Source: Balneolaceae bacterium (GTDB taxonomy: Bacteria; Bacteroidota; Rhodothermia; Balneolales; Balneolaceae). Taken from it: 64,000 nt of DNA. Below the pieces are notes generated by a model. It ran no database searches, was not told the origin of the DNA, and was given only the letters and a program-made list of their open reading frames with translations. Every line of letters begins with the position of its first letter. Position 1 is the stretch's first letter. Of the stretch, positions 9,082 through 18,074 are shown in pieces. The translations under genes were made by a program, and so were the position numbers. The stretch is from assembly GCA_034521495.1 (NCBI GenBank), contig JAXHMK010000017.1:38931-102930 (forward strand). Direction: 5' to 3'.

Positions 9082-9118
9082 TTCTTAGATTGTATAATAA
9101 AAATGGCTTTTACTCGAT

Positions 9119-10219
9119 CTACAAAGAGTTCTTTGCTTCCATAATTCGATGATACGACTCATCAATTCGACGTTCCGAAATTTCTCCTGAGTCGATTTTT
9201 TGTTTGATAATCTCCACAGCCCGCGGCACAATATCCGGCCAATACACTGAATTATTCCCAAAAACCAATACATCAATACCAGCATTGATCGCTCTGGTGA
9301 TGGCTGTTTCAATCCCGTAAAATGAACGGATTGCTTCCATCTGCATATCATCCGAAAAGAGGACGCCATTGTATCCAAGTTCATTTCTGAGAAGCTCTGT
9401 TTGAACTTCTTTCGACAATGTAGCCGGCCATTCTTCATCAAGGTTTTTATTGAGAACGTGAGCGGTCATAATAGCAAATTGGTAATCCGTTTGAATCAGA
9501 TCGCGATACGGCTCTAACTCAGTCTCTTGCCAGGTTTCCGTAACATCGGCCATGCCAACATGCGAATCATTCCAGGCGCTGCCATGTCCCGGATAGTGTT
9601 TTAAAACTCCGAGAATGTTGCGCTTGTTAAACTCTTCGAGAAAGATGGAAGCGTGCTTCTCTACAATCTCCGGATTGGCACTAAAACTCCGTTCAATTCG
9701 GCCGATGACAGGGTTATCCGGGTTTATGTTCAGATCAACCACAGGGGCAAAATTCAGATTAAAACCCAGTTGATGGAGTTGGTCAGCCATCGATTCTGCA
9801 TAGCGGCGAGTGGAGTCAGCATTATTAATTTCTCCCAAATATTCGGCTGAGACATTCGGCACAAACCCACGTGATTCCTTCAACCGTGCTACCCGGCCGC
9901 CTTCCTGGTCAACGGCTATAAACAGTTTCTGATCCGAAAGATCATTGAGTTGAGAAATGAGACGCTGAACCTGTTTTGGGCTATCAATATTTCGCACGGG
10001 TCTGTCGGTCGGCACATCATAATCAAAGAGAATAACACCCCCTAAATGATACTTCTTGATATCCCGTACAATATGAGATGTATCACTGACCTCATATCCT
10101 TTAAAACCGATCATCAGCATCTCGCCGATTTTCTCATCAAGTGTGGGTTCTTCTGATTGAGCAAAGCAGAAAGGAGCAGTAAAAAGAACAGTTAAGAAAA
10201 GTAAAATCAGGTTTTTCAT
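9119..10219 (-). CDS. Secreted glycoside hydrolase family 3 protein (beta-N-acetylhexosaminidase-like)
   Basis: This 366-residue protein begins with a clear signal peptide (MKNLILLFLTVLFTAPFCFAQ). The ATG at 10219 is chosen over a TTG at 10234 for that reason. The family 3 catalytic barrel is complete: VDQEGGRVARL, then KHYPGHG with the His/Asp dyad loop of NagZ-type enzymes, and SDDMQM with the nucleophilic Asp. A NagZ homologue removes GlcNAc from muropeptides or chitooligosaccharides. The signal peptide places this one outside the cytoplasm, unlike classical NagZ. It ends at the barrel, without the extra C-terminal domain of larger family 3 enzymes. It sits 18 bases downstream of the cupin gene, probably in one operon. 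Confidence 0.92.
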   Translation of the reverse strand: MKNLILLFLTVLFTAPFCFAQSEEPTLDEKIGEMLMIGFKGYEVSDTSHIVRDIKKYHLGGVILFDYDVPTDRPVRNIDSPKQVQRLISQLNDLSDQKLFIAVDQEGGRVARLKESRGFVPNVSAEYLGEINNADSTRRYAESMADQLHQLGFNLNFAPVVDLNINPDNPVIGRIERSFSANPEIVEKHASIFLEEFNKRNILGVLKHYPGHGSAWNDSHVGMADVTETWQETELEPYRDLIQTDYQFAIMTAHVLNKNLDEEWPATLSKEVQTELLRNELGYNGVLFSDDMQMEAIRSFYGIETAITRAINAGIDVLVFGNNSVYWPDIVPRAVEIIKQKIDSGEISERRIDESYHRIMEAKNSL

Positions 10220-10237
10220 AGGAAAAGATTCCAATAT

Positions 10238-10750
10238 TTATCGGCCATAATCGTCTTCAAGGCGTACAATGTCGTTTTCGTCAGACGGGTTGGATGGATC
10301 GGTATGCTGCCAGATTTCAGCAACTACACCCCATTCCTCTAAACCGACCAAGCGATGGCGCTCTCCGCAATCAATTTTAATCAACTCATCTGAGTTGAAC
10401 TTCTGAAGTTCTGTTTGATTGTCATCATCACTCAGAATTATGCCAACCGGTCCGTTTATGATTTTCCAAAGTTCCGCACGCCGGTAATGATATTGCCAGG
10501 ACAGACGTTTATCAGGCTGAACAAGCAGAATTTTCGGGCTGAGCACCTGGTCTAAGCTGTTATTTCTCGGATCAGAAGATGGAAAAAATTGATCAATAAA
10601 GGTCTCGAGAGAGGTTTCATCAATCACAAAAAAACCACCCCAGGGACGTTCTTTATCTTTAGCCTGGATTGATAAATTTTTCGACGTTAGATATTCCTGA
10701 ACAGATCGAAAAGCTGATTCTTTATCAATGTTTTCTTTAAAGTTAATCAT
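10238..10750 (-). CDS. Cupin of the mannose-6-phosphate isomerase/phosphoheptose type
   Basis: This 170-residue single-domain cupin has a PWGGFFVI start and a core KRLSWQYHYRRAELWKIINGPV, where the His/Glu metal ligands and the conserved RAELWK of MannoseP_isomer proteins appear. ERHRLVGLEEWGVVAEIWQ supplies the second metal half. Such proteins in this phylum are annotated as sugar-phosphate isomerases, but the reaction of this short form is unproven. It is the first gene of the pair with the secreted glycosidase. Confidence 0.8.
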   Translation of the reverse strand: MINFKENIDKESAFRSVQEYLTSKNLSIQAKDKERPWGGFFVIDETSLETFIDQFFPSSDPRNNSLDQVLSPKILLVQPDKRLSWQYHYRRAELWKIINGPVGIILSDDDNQTELQKFNSDELIKIDCGERHRLVGLEEWGVVAEIWQHTDPSNPSDENDIVRLEDDYGR

Positions 10751-10862
10751 TCAGTGTTCTTGTTGCCGTGAATAGTTTTTAGTTTTGAGAAATGTACGGC
10801 AAAACATTGGTTCCTTAAAATAGAAAAAGAGGAGCGGAGTTTTATAAAGGTACTATAAGAGA

Positions 10863-12068
10863 TCAGGCATTTTCATCCGACAGCGGAAGCCGAACGGTGA
10901 AGGTTGTTCCTTCGCCAATTGTACTCTCTACATCTACTGAGCCGCCGTGAAGATCCGTAAAATGTTTGATGATATTTAGCCCTAAACCGGTGCTTTTTTC
11001 CCCGGAGGTTCCCTCTTGTCCTTTGGCATTCTCATTGGTAAACAGATTTTGAATCTTCTCGTCCTTCATTCCTACACCCGTATCAGAAACTTGCAGAATG
11101 AGGTTGTCATTCTGTTCTAAAATTTTGCTCCTTATTTTTCCATTTTTCGTGGTGAATTTAATAGCATTGGACAGGAGATTGCCAAAAATCTGTTCAAATT
11201 TTTCATCATCAATCCATACCTTTTTGCCTATATCCACATCGAATGCCATATCTATATTTTTAAGTTTGGCAGATGGCATATACAGCCGCCTCATATTCTC
11301 AACAATGGAGTGTAAATCAGTCTCTTTACGATTCAGTGTAAATCCTTTTGACTCGATGATTGTATAGTTGAGTATATCATCAATTAACTGGTTAAGCTGT
11401 TTTGCACTTTGATTGATAAGTGAGGTCATCTCCATCGCCTCCTTATTATCCTCGTCAACAAGTTCACCGAGAAGATCGCTCATACCGATAATTCCGCTTA
11501 GAGGAGATCTTAAATCGTGGCTTAGAATCTTCATGAGGTTGTTTTTTTGCTCATTCAATTCAGTAAGCTGTTGGTTCTGTTTTCGCAACTCCAGGGAGGT
11601 CATGACCTGCTCGGCCAGCATCTCTAATTCTCTTTTTTTGCGATCTGAAAGGTGGCGTTCTTTAAAGTCAAGAACGCAGAGAGCTCCAATTGTATATCCA
11701 TCCGGATTTTTTAATTGAGCCCCCAGATAGTATTCGAAATACGGTTCGCCTTTTACATAAGGTGCATCTTTAAACCGCGAATCTTTGCTGAGATTAGGTA
11801 TTTCGAGGATTGATTTCTGCTTGATGGTGTATTGGCAAACCGTTTTTTCCCTGGCTATAGAGCGTTCGTATTGCTCAGACCCATAATTGGATATTGTCCA
11901 TTGGGTATCTTTGTCAAGAAGATTGATTTTTGCAATGGGTGCCTCGCAAATAGCTGCTGCCAATTCGGTAATCTTGTCAAATTCCTCTTTCGAATTGCTG
12001 TGGATAATATCATAAACACGAAGAGCTTCAACCCGCTTTTCTTCTTCAATTGCAGTTGACATATACAT
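10863..12068 (-). CDS. GAF-domain sensor histidine kinase
   Basis: This 401-residue cytosolic kinase has no membrane segment. A GAF domain spans about residues 15-160 (it includes GALCVLDF). The dimerisation/phosphoacceptor domain holds His184 in ILSHDLRSPL, and the ATPase has N (FGNLLSNAIKF), G1 (DTGVGM) and G2 (GLGLNI) boxes. The receiver gene ends 8 bases upstream, so the pair is probably cotranscribed. This receiver is the likely partner, although it has no output domain, so phosphotransfer onward is implied. The GAF ligand is unknown. Confidence 0.92.
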   Translation of the reverse strand: MYMSTAIEEEKRVEALRVYDIIHSNSKEEFDKITELAAAICEAPIAKINLLDKDTQWTISNYGSEQYERSIAREKTVCQYTIKQKSILEIPNLSKDSRFKDAPYVKGEPYFEYYLGAQLKNPDGYTIGALCVLDFKERHLSDRKKRELEMLAEQVMTSLELRKQNQQLTELNEQKNNLMKILSHDLRSPLSGIIGMSDLLGELVDEDNKEAMEMTSLINQSAKQLNQLIDDILNYTIIESKGFTLNRKETDLHSIVENMRRLYMPSAKLKNIDMAFDVDIGKKVWIDDEKFEQIFGNLLSNAIKFTTKNGKIRSKILEQNDNLILQVSDTGVGMKDEKIQNLFTNENAKGQEGTSGEKSTGLGLNIIKHFTDLHGGSVDVESTIGEGTTFTVRLPLSDENA

Positions 12069-12076
12069 TGTAAATT

Positions 12077-12442
12077 TTATGAAATGAGCAATTCTTCCTT
12101 GGAAAGAATATCTTTAATCTGCACTGGATCAATTGGTTTTACTACATAACCAAAATAATCGGTTTCGTCTGCCAGGTTTTTATGATGAGAATCAGAATTA
12201 CCGGTTATATAGAGAACACGAACCGGGTGTTTTTGTTGTACTCTTTTTACAATATCAACACCGGTTACTTCAGTACCGAGATTGATATCCACAAACATTA
12301 TATCAGGTTCATAATTTTCTAAAACTTCGTGTGCTTGTTCTGGTGAATAAGCTTTTTCCACCTCTGTAAAACCTAATCGTTTTACAATCATTTCAAGGGT
12401 TAAGGCTTGAATTGCATTATCTTCAACAATTAAAATACGCAT
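12077..12442 (-). CDS. Stand-alone CheY-like receiver
   Basis: This 121-residue response regulator consists of the receiver only. The acidic pair is in IVEDNA, the phosphoacceptor is Asp52 in FVDINLG, and the conserved Lys is in VVKPID. There is no DNA-binding or enzymatic output. It lies directly upstream of the GAF kinase and most likely shuttles phosphate or binds a protein target. Confidence 0.93.
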   Translation of the reverse strand: MRILIVEDNAIQALTLEMIVKRLGFTEVEKAYSPEQAHEVLENYEPDIMFVDINLGTEVTGVDIVKRVQQKHPVRVLYITGNSDSHHKNLADETDYFGYVVKPIDPVQIKDILSKEELLIS

Positions 12443-12542
12443 AATCTTTTGTGTGGTCAGGCCACGCTTTTTTTAAAAATAAAATTTTTGTGATTAGTAA
12501 TAGAATTACTTGATCCTTTTACTGAATTTGATTTCTGGAATG

Positions 12543-13343
12543 TTATGACAAATTTGTTTTTGTGAATCTGCGTTCCTCTTCAAGGGTATATTGGCTTGTT
12601 TTTTCATGTTGGAGACTCCGAAAGGTATTGATGATATGCTGTTCATTATCATCGGAACTGTATTTCACAGAGGTTAACTGAACGGGAATGTAGTGTCCGT
12701 CTTTATGTTTGTACTCTTTCTCTCCCCGGAAAACGGACTTTTCGTTTCGAATACGCACGACCTCTTTATGGGCGGGATCATCTACATCTACAATCATGCT
12801 TCGGCCTCCCTCCATTAATTCCGATTCAGTGTACCCAAGCATTTTGCAGGCGGCAGGATTTACATCCAGAATTTCACCGCTGCTTTTACCGAAAATGATA
12901 CCTGCTGTGGAGTACTTAAAATTTTGCCTGTACAGGGCTTCCGATTCTCTTAAACGGTGGATGGTTTTGATATTTTCAGAGGCGGGATTAAAAACAAGCA
13001 ACAGATGTTTTTGAGAATTTAGCTGAATAGGAGAGACTTCTGTTTTATACCATCTGTTTGCGCGGGCTGAAGCAAATTTTATTGTAATCTTAAATTCTTC
13101 TTTGGTTCCGTTTAAAACCTCTCTGATTCCAAAGAGTAATCGAAGGGCATAATCGTTGCCTTCATTTATAGCCACCTTGCAGTGCTCAATAAAGTTGCTG
13201 GGTTGAAACTTATCCCCGGACAAGCTAAAAGAACCTGTATTTCTGTTCCATCTCCTGTTTGCAAAAGCGATATCACCATTTTCATCAAGAATAATGGCTG
13301 CACTTTGTAATGCATTTAGAATCGCAACTTCATTCGTTTTCAT
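12543..13343 (-). CDS. Two-PAS-domain protein without output domain
   Basis: This 266-residue soluble protein has a PAS-like N-terminal domain (residues about 5-115) and a canonical PAS at about 130-245 (GIIFGKSSGEILDVNPAACKMLGY). The sequence then ends 20 residues after a short helix (LEEERRF). In related proteins that helix leads into a kinase or cyclase; here a stop follows and no kinase remnant is visible downstream. It may be a natural sensor adaptor or a truncated kinase. It lies in the same-strand signalling cluster. Confidence 0.8.
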   Translation of the reverse strand: MKTNEVAILNALQSAAIILDENGDIAFANRRWNRNTGSFSLSGDKFQPSNFIEHCKVAINEGNDYALRLLFGIREVLNGTKEEFKITIKFASARANRWYKTEVSPIQLNSQKHLLLVFNPASENIKTIHRLRESEALYRQNFKYSTAGIIFGKSSGEILDVNPAACKMLGYTESELMEGGRSMIVDVDDPAHKEVVRIRNEKSVFRGEKEYKHKDGHYIPVQLTSVKYSSDDNEQHIINTFRSLQHEKTSQYTLEEERRFTKTNLS

Positions 13344-13504
13344 AAAATAAATTGCATGAATTCAATTCCCGTTGACTATTATTGTCGTCTCGTCTCTATT
13401 TCATACAAATTTATCTTTTTTATAGGAGAAGTAGTTGACGTGAAAAGCGTATTTATTTATTTCATCAACTACCTACTGAGAGGTCGTTTAGGCCGTAGGT
13501 TTTT

Positions 13505-13915
13505 TTACGCAGACCGCAGATACTCCGGTTTATAGGTCTCTCCGGCTGTTACTTCTTGAATGGCATGAACCAATTCTTTGCGGGATGGTTCATAAAATAC
13601 ATACCCGTTAATCCCCATTTTATAGAGTGGTTCAATCAATTTTGGGGATTGATATATATGAAGTGCAATCATTTTAAAATCGGAATTCATCTCTCTCAGC
13701 GGAACAATAATTTCTTTTGAATTTTTGTTTGTTCCCATTAAATCAATGAGTAACACTTGTGGTTCATTGATATTTTTTAAGGACTCCAGGCTGTCTGTAT
13801 CAATAATCGGGACTTTGGTAATTTGTTTGAAAAAACTTTTAACCACCTTAGAAAGGACTTCTGTCCGGGGTTTTTTATCAGAGATGATAGCTATTTGATA
13901 TTCAGAGCCTTCCAT
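13505..13915 (-). CDS. Receiver-like protein, NarL-type, lacking DNA-binding domain
   Basis: This 136-residue protein follows the receiver fold. Asp58 in VLLIDLMG is at the phosphoacceptor position, and the C-terminal GYVFYEPSRKELVHAIQEVTAGETY mirrors the end of NarL/FixJ receivers. Only one acidic residue (Asp13) occupies the usual acidic pair. The conserved Lys is replaced in YEPSRK, so phosphorylation may be impaired. The HTH domain that normally follows is absent. It resembles a truncated duplicate of the neighbouring NarL regulator. Confidence 0.72.
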   Translation of the reverse strand: MEGSEYQIAIISDKKPRTEVLSKVVKSFFKQITKVPIIDTDSLESLKNINEPQVLLIDLMGTNKNSKEIIVPLREMNSDFKMIALHIYQSPKLIEPLYKMGINGYVFYEPSRKELVHAIQEVTAGETYKPEYLRSA

Positions 13916-14057
13916 ATAATCAAAGTATTAATGGGAGGTGCCAAAGTGTATCGGTTGAAGAGCGTATTTTTTTCCTGAATAACTACGTAAAAAAACCTAA
14001 TAAAATGCCTTGGGGGGCATTTGTGTTCTGCATGTTCGAATCACTAATTTTCTTCTT

Positions 14058-14717
14058 CTACTCATCTTTTGGTGAAATCAGATTGTGCTGAAAAGCATAC
14101 TTTACAAGACCAGCTGTGTTTCGGGCCCCGGTTTTTTGGAGTAAATTGCGGCGATGGGCATCTACTGTTCGGGGGCTTATGTACAGTTTTTCTGCAATTT
14201 CCTGGTTTGTGTATTCCTGAACAATCAGTTCAAGAATTTCGAGTTCTCGGTCGGTTATATGTACAGCATCCAATTTTGTGGACGTGCCTTTTCCCTTCAC
14301 CAAATCCATCATGATGCTTTGGGTGGCTTCATCACTAAAATAGTGTTGACCGCTCATAATGGTTTCAATAGCGTCTTTCAGATCCTGCCTTCCGGCGCTT
14401 TTCATTATGTAACCCGATGCACCGGCCTGAATCATCTGCCGGATATGCAGATCGTCGTTACTCATAGTAAGAGCCAGCACTTTTACATCCGGATGATTCT
14501 CTTTTAGTTCTTTTGTAGCCTGAATACCATCTTTTACCGGCATACTGATATCCATAATAACCAAATCAACCAAAGTGTCTTCCAATTTTTTCTGGATCTC
14601 CTCTCCATCAGAAGCTTCAGCTACTACATCAATTTCGGGCTGAGATTCGAGCATAGTTTTAATTCCGTCTCGAACAATTTTATGATCGTCTGCTAATGCT
14701 ATTTTTACGTTTGCCAT
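14058..14717 (-). CDS. NarL/FixJ-family response regulator
   Basis: This 219-residue DNA-binding regulator has a receiver with the acidic pair Asp10/Asp11 and the phosphoacceptor Asp56 (VIMDISMP), followed by a LuxR-type helix-turn-helix at about 150-213 (TDRELEILELIVQEYTNQEI, SPRTVDAHRRN). It is transcribed downstream of the multi-PAS HisKA_3 kinase, and NarL regulators characteristically pair with that kinase class, so the two are probably a cognate system. About 420 bases of repeats separate them. Confidence 0.94.
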   Translation of the reverse strand: MANVKIALADDHKIVRDGIKTMLESQPEIDVVAEASDGEEIQKKLEDTLVDLVIMDISMPVKDGIQATKELKENHPDVKVLALTMSNDDLHIRQMIQAGASGYIMKSAGRQDLKDAIETIMSGQHYFSDEATQSIMMDLVKGKGTSTKLDAVHITDRELEILELIVQEYTNQEIAEKLYISPRTVDAHRRNLLQKTGARNTAGLVKYAFQHNLISPKDE

Positions 14718-14751
14718 GAGAATGTTATTTAATCCTAAGTGGTTTAATTCC

Positions 14752-14890
14752 GAGGCTGTCCAAAAAGGATGTAAGAAAAATCAATATTCTCATTTTTGTC
14801 ATACCGGACCCCGATCCGGTATCTCCAAGCATGATTAACAATTGGAGATTCTGAATCGAGTTCAGAATGACATCCTTTTTGGACAGTCTC
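14752..14890. mobile_element. 139-bp MITE-like element, copy 1
   Basis: The terminal inverted repeats GAGGCTGTCCAAAAA and TTTTTGGACAGTCTC enclose hairpins built from ACCGGACCCCGATCCGGT and GATTCTGAATCGAGTTCAG. A second copy of exactly the same length lies in opposite orientation at 61034-61172, with high identity throughout. It encodes no transposase, so it must be moved in trans. Confidence 0.85.
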
Positions 14891-14899
14891 AAAAAGACT

Positions 14900-15146
14900 A
14901 AAGTCCCCCTTTGAAAGGGGAAGGCTGAGAGATCTGGGGGATGACTTTCGAAGTTCTGGAATGCCCAATTCGTGGTTTTGATGCATTACACCCCTCCCGG
15001 CTAAAGCCGTACTCCCCTCAAGGGGAGATTGATCATCCCCCATTGCCCCCTTCAAAGGGGGACACTTCACAATAAGTGCATAGATTGTTTAAAAAATTTG
15101 GATTATAAGTTGATACCTCGTGGGCTCTGCCCCGAGGTAGTTCATT
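14900..15146. repeat. Mosaic palindromic repeat, copy 1
   Basis: The segment matches 45723-45932, from AAGTCCCCCTT to the shared end GATACCTCGTxGGCTCTGCC and TTCATT. It contains CCCCCTTTGAAAGGGG and TTCAAAGGGGG arms, so it can fold as a long hairpin. This copy has about 40 extra bases, including a CCCGGCTAAAGCCG hairpin. Its right end covers the stop codon of the kinase gene (15142-15144). Confidence 0.8.
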
Positions 15147-17868
15147 GAATAGGAACAACTACCGATATAATTGTGCCCCGACCTTTTCTGCTAACAATAT
15201 CTAAATTTGCAGACATTGCACCAACCCTGGTTTTCATACTGCGAATTCCAAGACCTTCTCCACTAATTTCATTTACATCGAATCCTTTCCCGTTATCTTC
15301 AATAGTCATCAGTATTTCACCTTCCGAGTAGACCAGTTGCACCTCAATTTTTGTGGGATCAGCGTGTCTTGTAGCATTGTTTAATGACTCCTGTAAAATC
15401 CTGTAGAGGTTAATCTGCACTTTATCCGATAGGTCAATATTATCGAGGTTCGAATAGAAATACACATTAATATTATGAGTTTTTCGTAGTTGATTTGTCA
15501 ACGATTCTGCTGCGAGTTCCAGCCCGTAATCCTGAATTGCTTTCGGCAGAAGGTTTTGTGAGATACTTCTTGTTTCTGAAATAGCATGACTCAGAAATCG
15601 CAAGCCAGCTTTAAATGTTGATCGCAGTTTATCCGGAATCTCCTCAATATCTTCATACACAGATCGTAAATTCATATTCGATGCCGAAAGGTACTGTCCG
15701 AGTCCGTCGTGAAGTTCTTTGGCAATTCGTTGCCTTTCTCTCTCTTCCCCTTCAATAATTGCACTGATGGCGCGCTTCTCGGCTCTTCGCTGTTCTGTAA
15801 TGTCGTTTGCAATCACAAGCCGTTGTTTTTTTTCTTTATAAACAATAGTTGAGGATGAAATTTCAACAGTTAACTGTTCATTGTTTTTTGTTTGATGAAT
15901 GGTTTCGTGGAAACGAGATCGTTCTTTTTCAGAGTAACTATTCAATACTTTTTCCAGTTCATTAATCTCAGATTTTGGACGGATATCATAAATTGTAAGA
16001 TTAGAAAACTCCTCTTTCGAATATCCATATTTTTTTACGGCGGCTTCATTTACGGTTGTGAATTTGAATGTGTTAGGATCGTAAATGAACATCGGGATTG
16101 GATTCTGCTTAAACAGTAACTTGTATTGCTGTTCAGAGGCTTTTAATTCTTCTTTTGCAACTACATCTGCGGTAATATCAGATATAGTGCCCACCATATA
16201 TTCATTTTCACCCTTGCTGTTTTTCATAAAATAACCGCGGTCAACAACATGCGAATAGCTGCCATCGCCATTTTTAAATCGATAATAAGCAGTCCAGTAT
16301 TCGCTGTTAGACTTCATCGATTCATTGAGACTGTTTAACACCTTTTCTTTGTCGTTGGCGTGAATTTTATCAGCCCACCAATCAAATGAGCGAGAAACAT
16401 CTTCATCCTTATAATTAAAGCGCGATTGCCAGCCTTCGCTCCACCAAACATTATCCGTATTCATATTCCATTCGTAAAGCACATCGTTTGTGCTTTTTGC
16501 AATCATCTCAAACCGATGGCTTTGGTGGCGCAATGCCTCCTGGTATTCAATCTCTTTTGTTTGGTCTACCATTGCCCCGATAATTCTTCGGATGCTGCCG
16601 TCATCATTTCTAATAATAACCGCATTATCTTCAATTTTTCGCAGGCTGCCATCGGCAGCAATAAACTCATATTCATCACTCCAATGTATAGCACCCGAAT
16701 CTTCTGCATCTTTCATGCTTTTAACAACTCTCTTCCGGTCTTTTTTAGAAACATGATTTTCCCAAAAATCGGGGGCTCCCTTATAGTCTTCCTCTTTGTA
16801 GCCCAAAACAGATTCAATTCCATCGCCCCACCAAAGTTCATTGATGTACGGTTTCCATTCCCAGATCACATCACTTGTTAGGTTCGATGCAATTTCAAAC
16901 CGCTGACGTTCAGCATTGATGCGTTGCTCAATATTTTTTTGAGAGGTGATATCAACATGAGTTCCCACAAGCCGGGTTGGGTTGCCATCTGCATCCCACT
17001 CTACAGCACGGCCCCGGTCTAAAATCCAGACCCAATGTCCCTGTTTATGTTTCATTCGCACTTCGCACTCATAGAGTGTTGTTTCGCCGGAGATATAACG
17101 CTCAACCTCTTCTTTGAATTTCTGCAGGTCATCCGGGTGAACCAGGTTGTTCCAGGTTTCAATACTGATCGGTTGCAGTTCGTCGAGAGTGTATCCTACA
17201 AGATTTGCCCATACTTCATCAAAAACAGTTTTTCCGGTTTGTGGATGCCATTCCCACAATCCAACATTTGAACTGGTAGTGGTTAGCTGCAGCCATTCCT
17301 GGTTTTTTTTCAACTGTTCTTCTATCTCTTTACGCTCGGTAATATCCAGCCCAATACCGATCTGAGTTTCATCAGACAGGTGGATATTTGTCCACGTTGT
17401 ATAAACCTTTTCGCCGCTCTTCGTTACCATTTCAAAATCTTTCCAGCCGGCATTCGATTTATTCATGAACTCCAGCACGTTCTCTTGATAGTCCCTGTCA
17501 GGATAGACTTTATCCATAATATTGACGGACTTTGTTTCCCTGTTTGTCCAACCGGTTACTTTTTCAAATTCTGGATTCACAGAAACTTCCGAGAGATCGG
17601 GACGATAAACGGTTATCATTACCGGAATGGTTTCAAGTATTCTGGTTTGTAACTCCTGCTCTCTCTTCAGGTTTTTTTCGTAGCTTTTCACCATCAAGTA
17701 GAGAATTACAGCTGTAACTGTTACATAGAATATTCCCTTTATGAGTTGAATTTGTGTGATGAGTGCATCATCCTGAACAAAATATTCAACGAGCCAGTCG
17801 GTCGTTGTTATCCAGAGAAGGGCAAATGCCAGGTAGATCAGAGCTATTCGGATTGGTGTAAACTTCAT
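15142..17868 (-). CDS. Membrane multi-PAS sensor histidine kinase (HisKA_3)
   Basis: This is a 908-residue kinase. Two hydrophobic helices at about residues 8-27 and 42-63 flank a short periplasmic loop. About five PAS/PAC domains fill residues 75-690, several with the WxWxP-type sequences of bacterial PAS_3 domains. The HisKA_3 phosphoacceptor lies at about residue 710 in AKELHDGLGQYL, followed by an ATPase with EDNGKGFD and GLGIRSMKTR. The ATG at 17868 is used; a TTG three codons upstream is weaker. This kinase class phosphorylates NarL-type regulators, and one lies immediately downstream. The PAS ligands are unknown. Confidence 0.93.
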   Translation of the reverse strand: MKFTPIRIALIYLAFALLWITTTDWLVEYFVQDDALITQIQLIKGIFYVTVTAVILYLMVKSYEKNLKREQELQTRILETIPVMITVYRPDLSEVSVNPEFEKVTGWTNRETKSVNIMDKVYPDRDYQENVLEFMNKSNAGWKDFEMVTKSGEKVYTTWTNIHLSDETQIGIGLDITERKEIEEQLKKNQEWLQLTTTSSNVGLWEWHPQTGKTVFDEVWANLVGYTLDELQPISIETWNNLVHPDDLQKFKEEVERYISGETTLYECEVRMKHKQGHWVWILDRGRAVEWDADGNPTRLVGTHVDITSQKNIEQRINAERQRFEIASNLTSDVIWEWKPYINELWWGDGIESVLGYKEEDYKGAPDFWENHVSKKDRKRVVKSMKDAEDSGAIHWSDEYEFIAADGSLRKIEDNAVIIRNDDGSIRRIIGAMVDQTKEIEYQEALRHQSHRFEMIAKSTNDVLYEWNMNTDNVWWSEGWQSRFNYKDEDVSRSFDWWADKIHANDKEKVLNSLNESMKSNSEYWTAYYRFKNGDGSYSHVVDRGYFMKNSKGENEYMVGTISDITADVVAKEELKASEQQYKLLFKQNPIPMFIYDPNTFKFTTVNEAAVKKYGYSKEEFSNLTIYDIRPKSEINELEKVLNSYSEKERSRFHETIHQTKNNEQLTVEISSSTIVYKEKKQRLVIANDITEQRRAEKRAISAIIEGEERERQRIAKELHDGLGQYLSASNMNLRSVYEDIEEIPDKLRSTFKAGLRFLSHAISETRSISQNLLPKAIQDYGLELAAESLTNQLRKTHNINVYFYSNLDNIDLSDKVQINLYRILQESLNNATRHADPTKIEVQLVYSEGEILMTIEDNGKGFDVNEISGEGLGIRSMKTRVGAMSANLDIVSRKGRGTIISVVVPIQ

Positions 17869-18074
17869 AACTACCAACTTATAGTGTTAACCCATTTATC
17901 GGTTTGTGACAGTTGCTCCAACGGTGTGCCTTTTTTTGGTCTACCGGTAAACGGGTAGTTTTATTTATTCAACAATATAAAAGCCGCACTACATGCAAAT
18001 TTAAAAACTCCTCTCGTTGAATCGCTCTATATAATAAATAAAAACTTTGTGTTACGGTAGTTTAAGAAACAAAT

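Noticed and set aside
14744..15070. Open frame of 108 codons on the minus strand
   Set aside because: It spans the 139-bp element and the mosaic repeat, and its sequence is just the translation of those palindromes.
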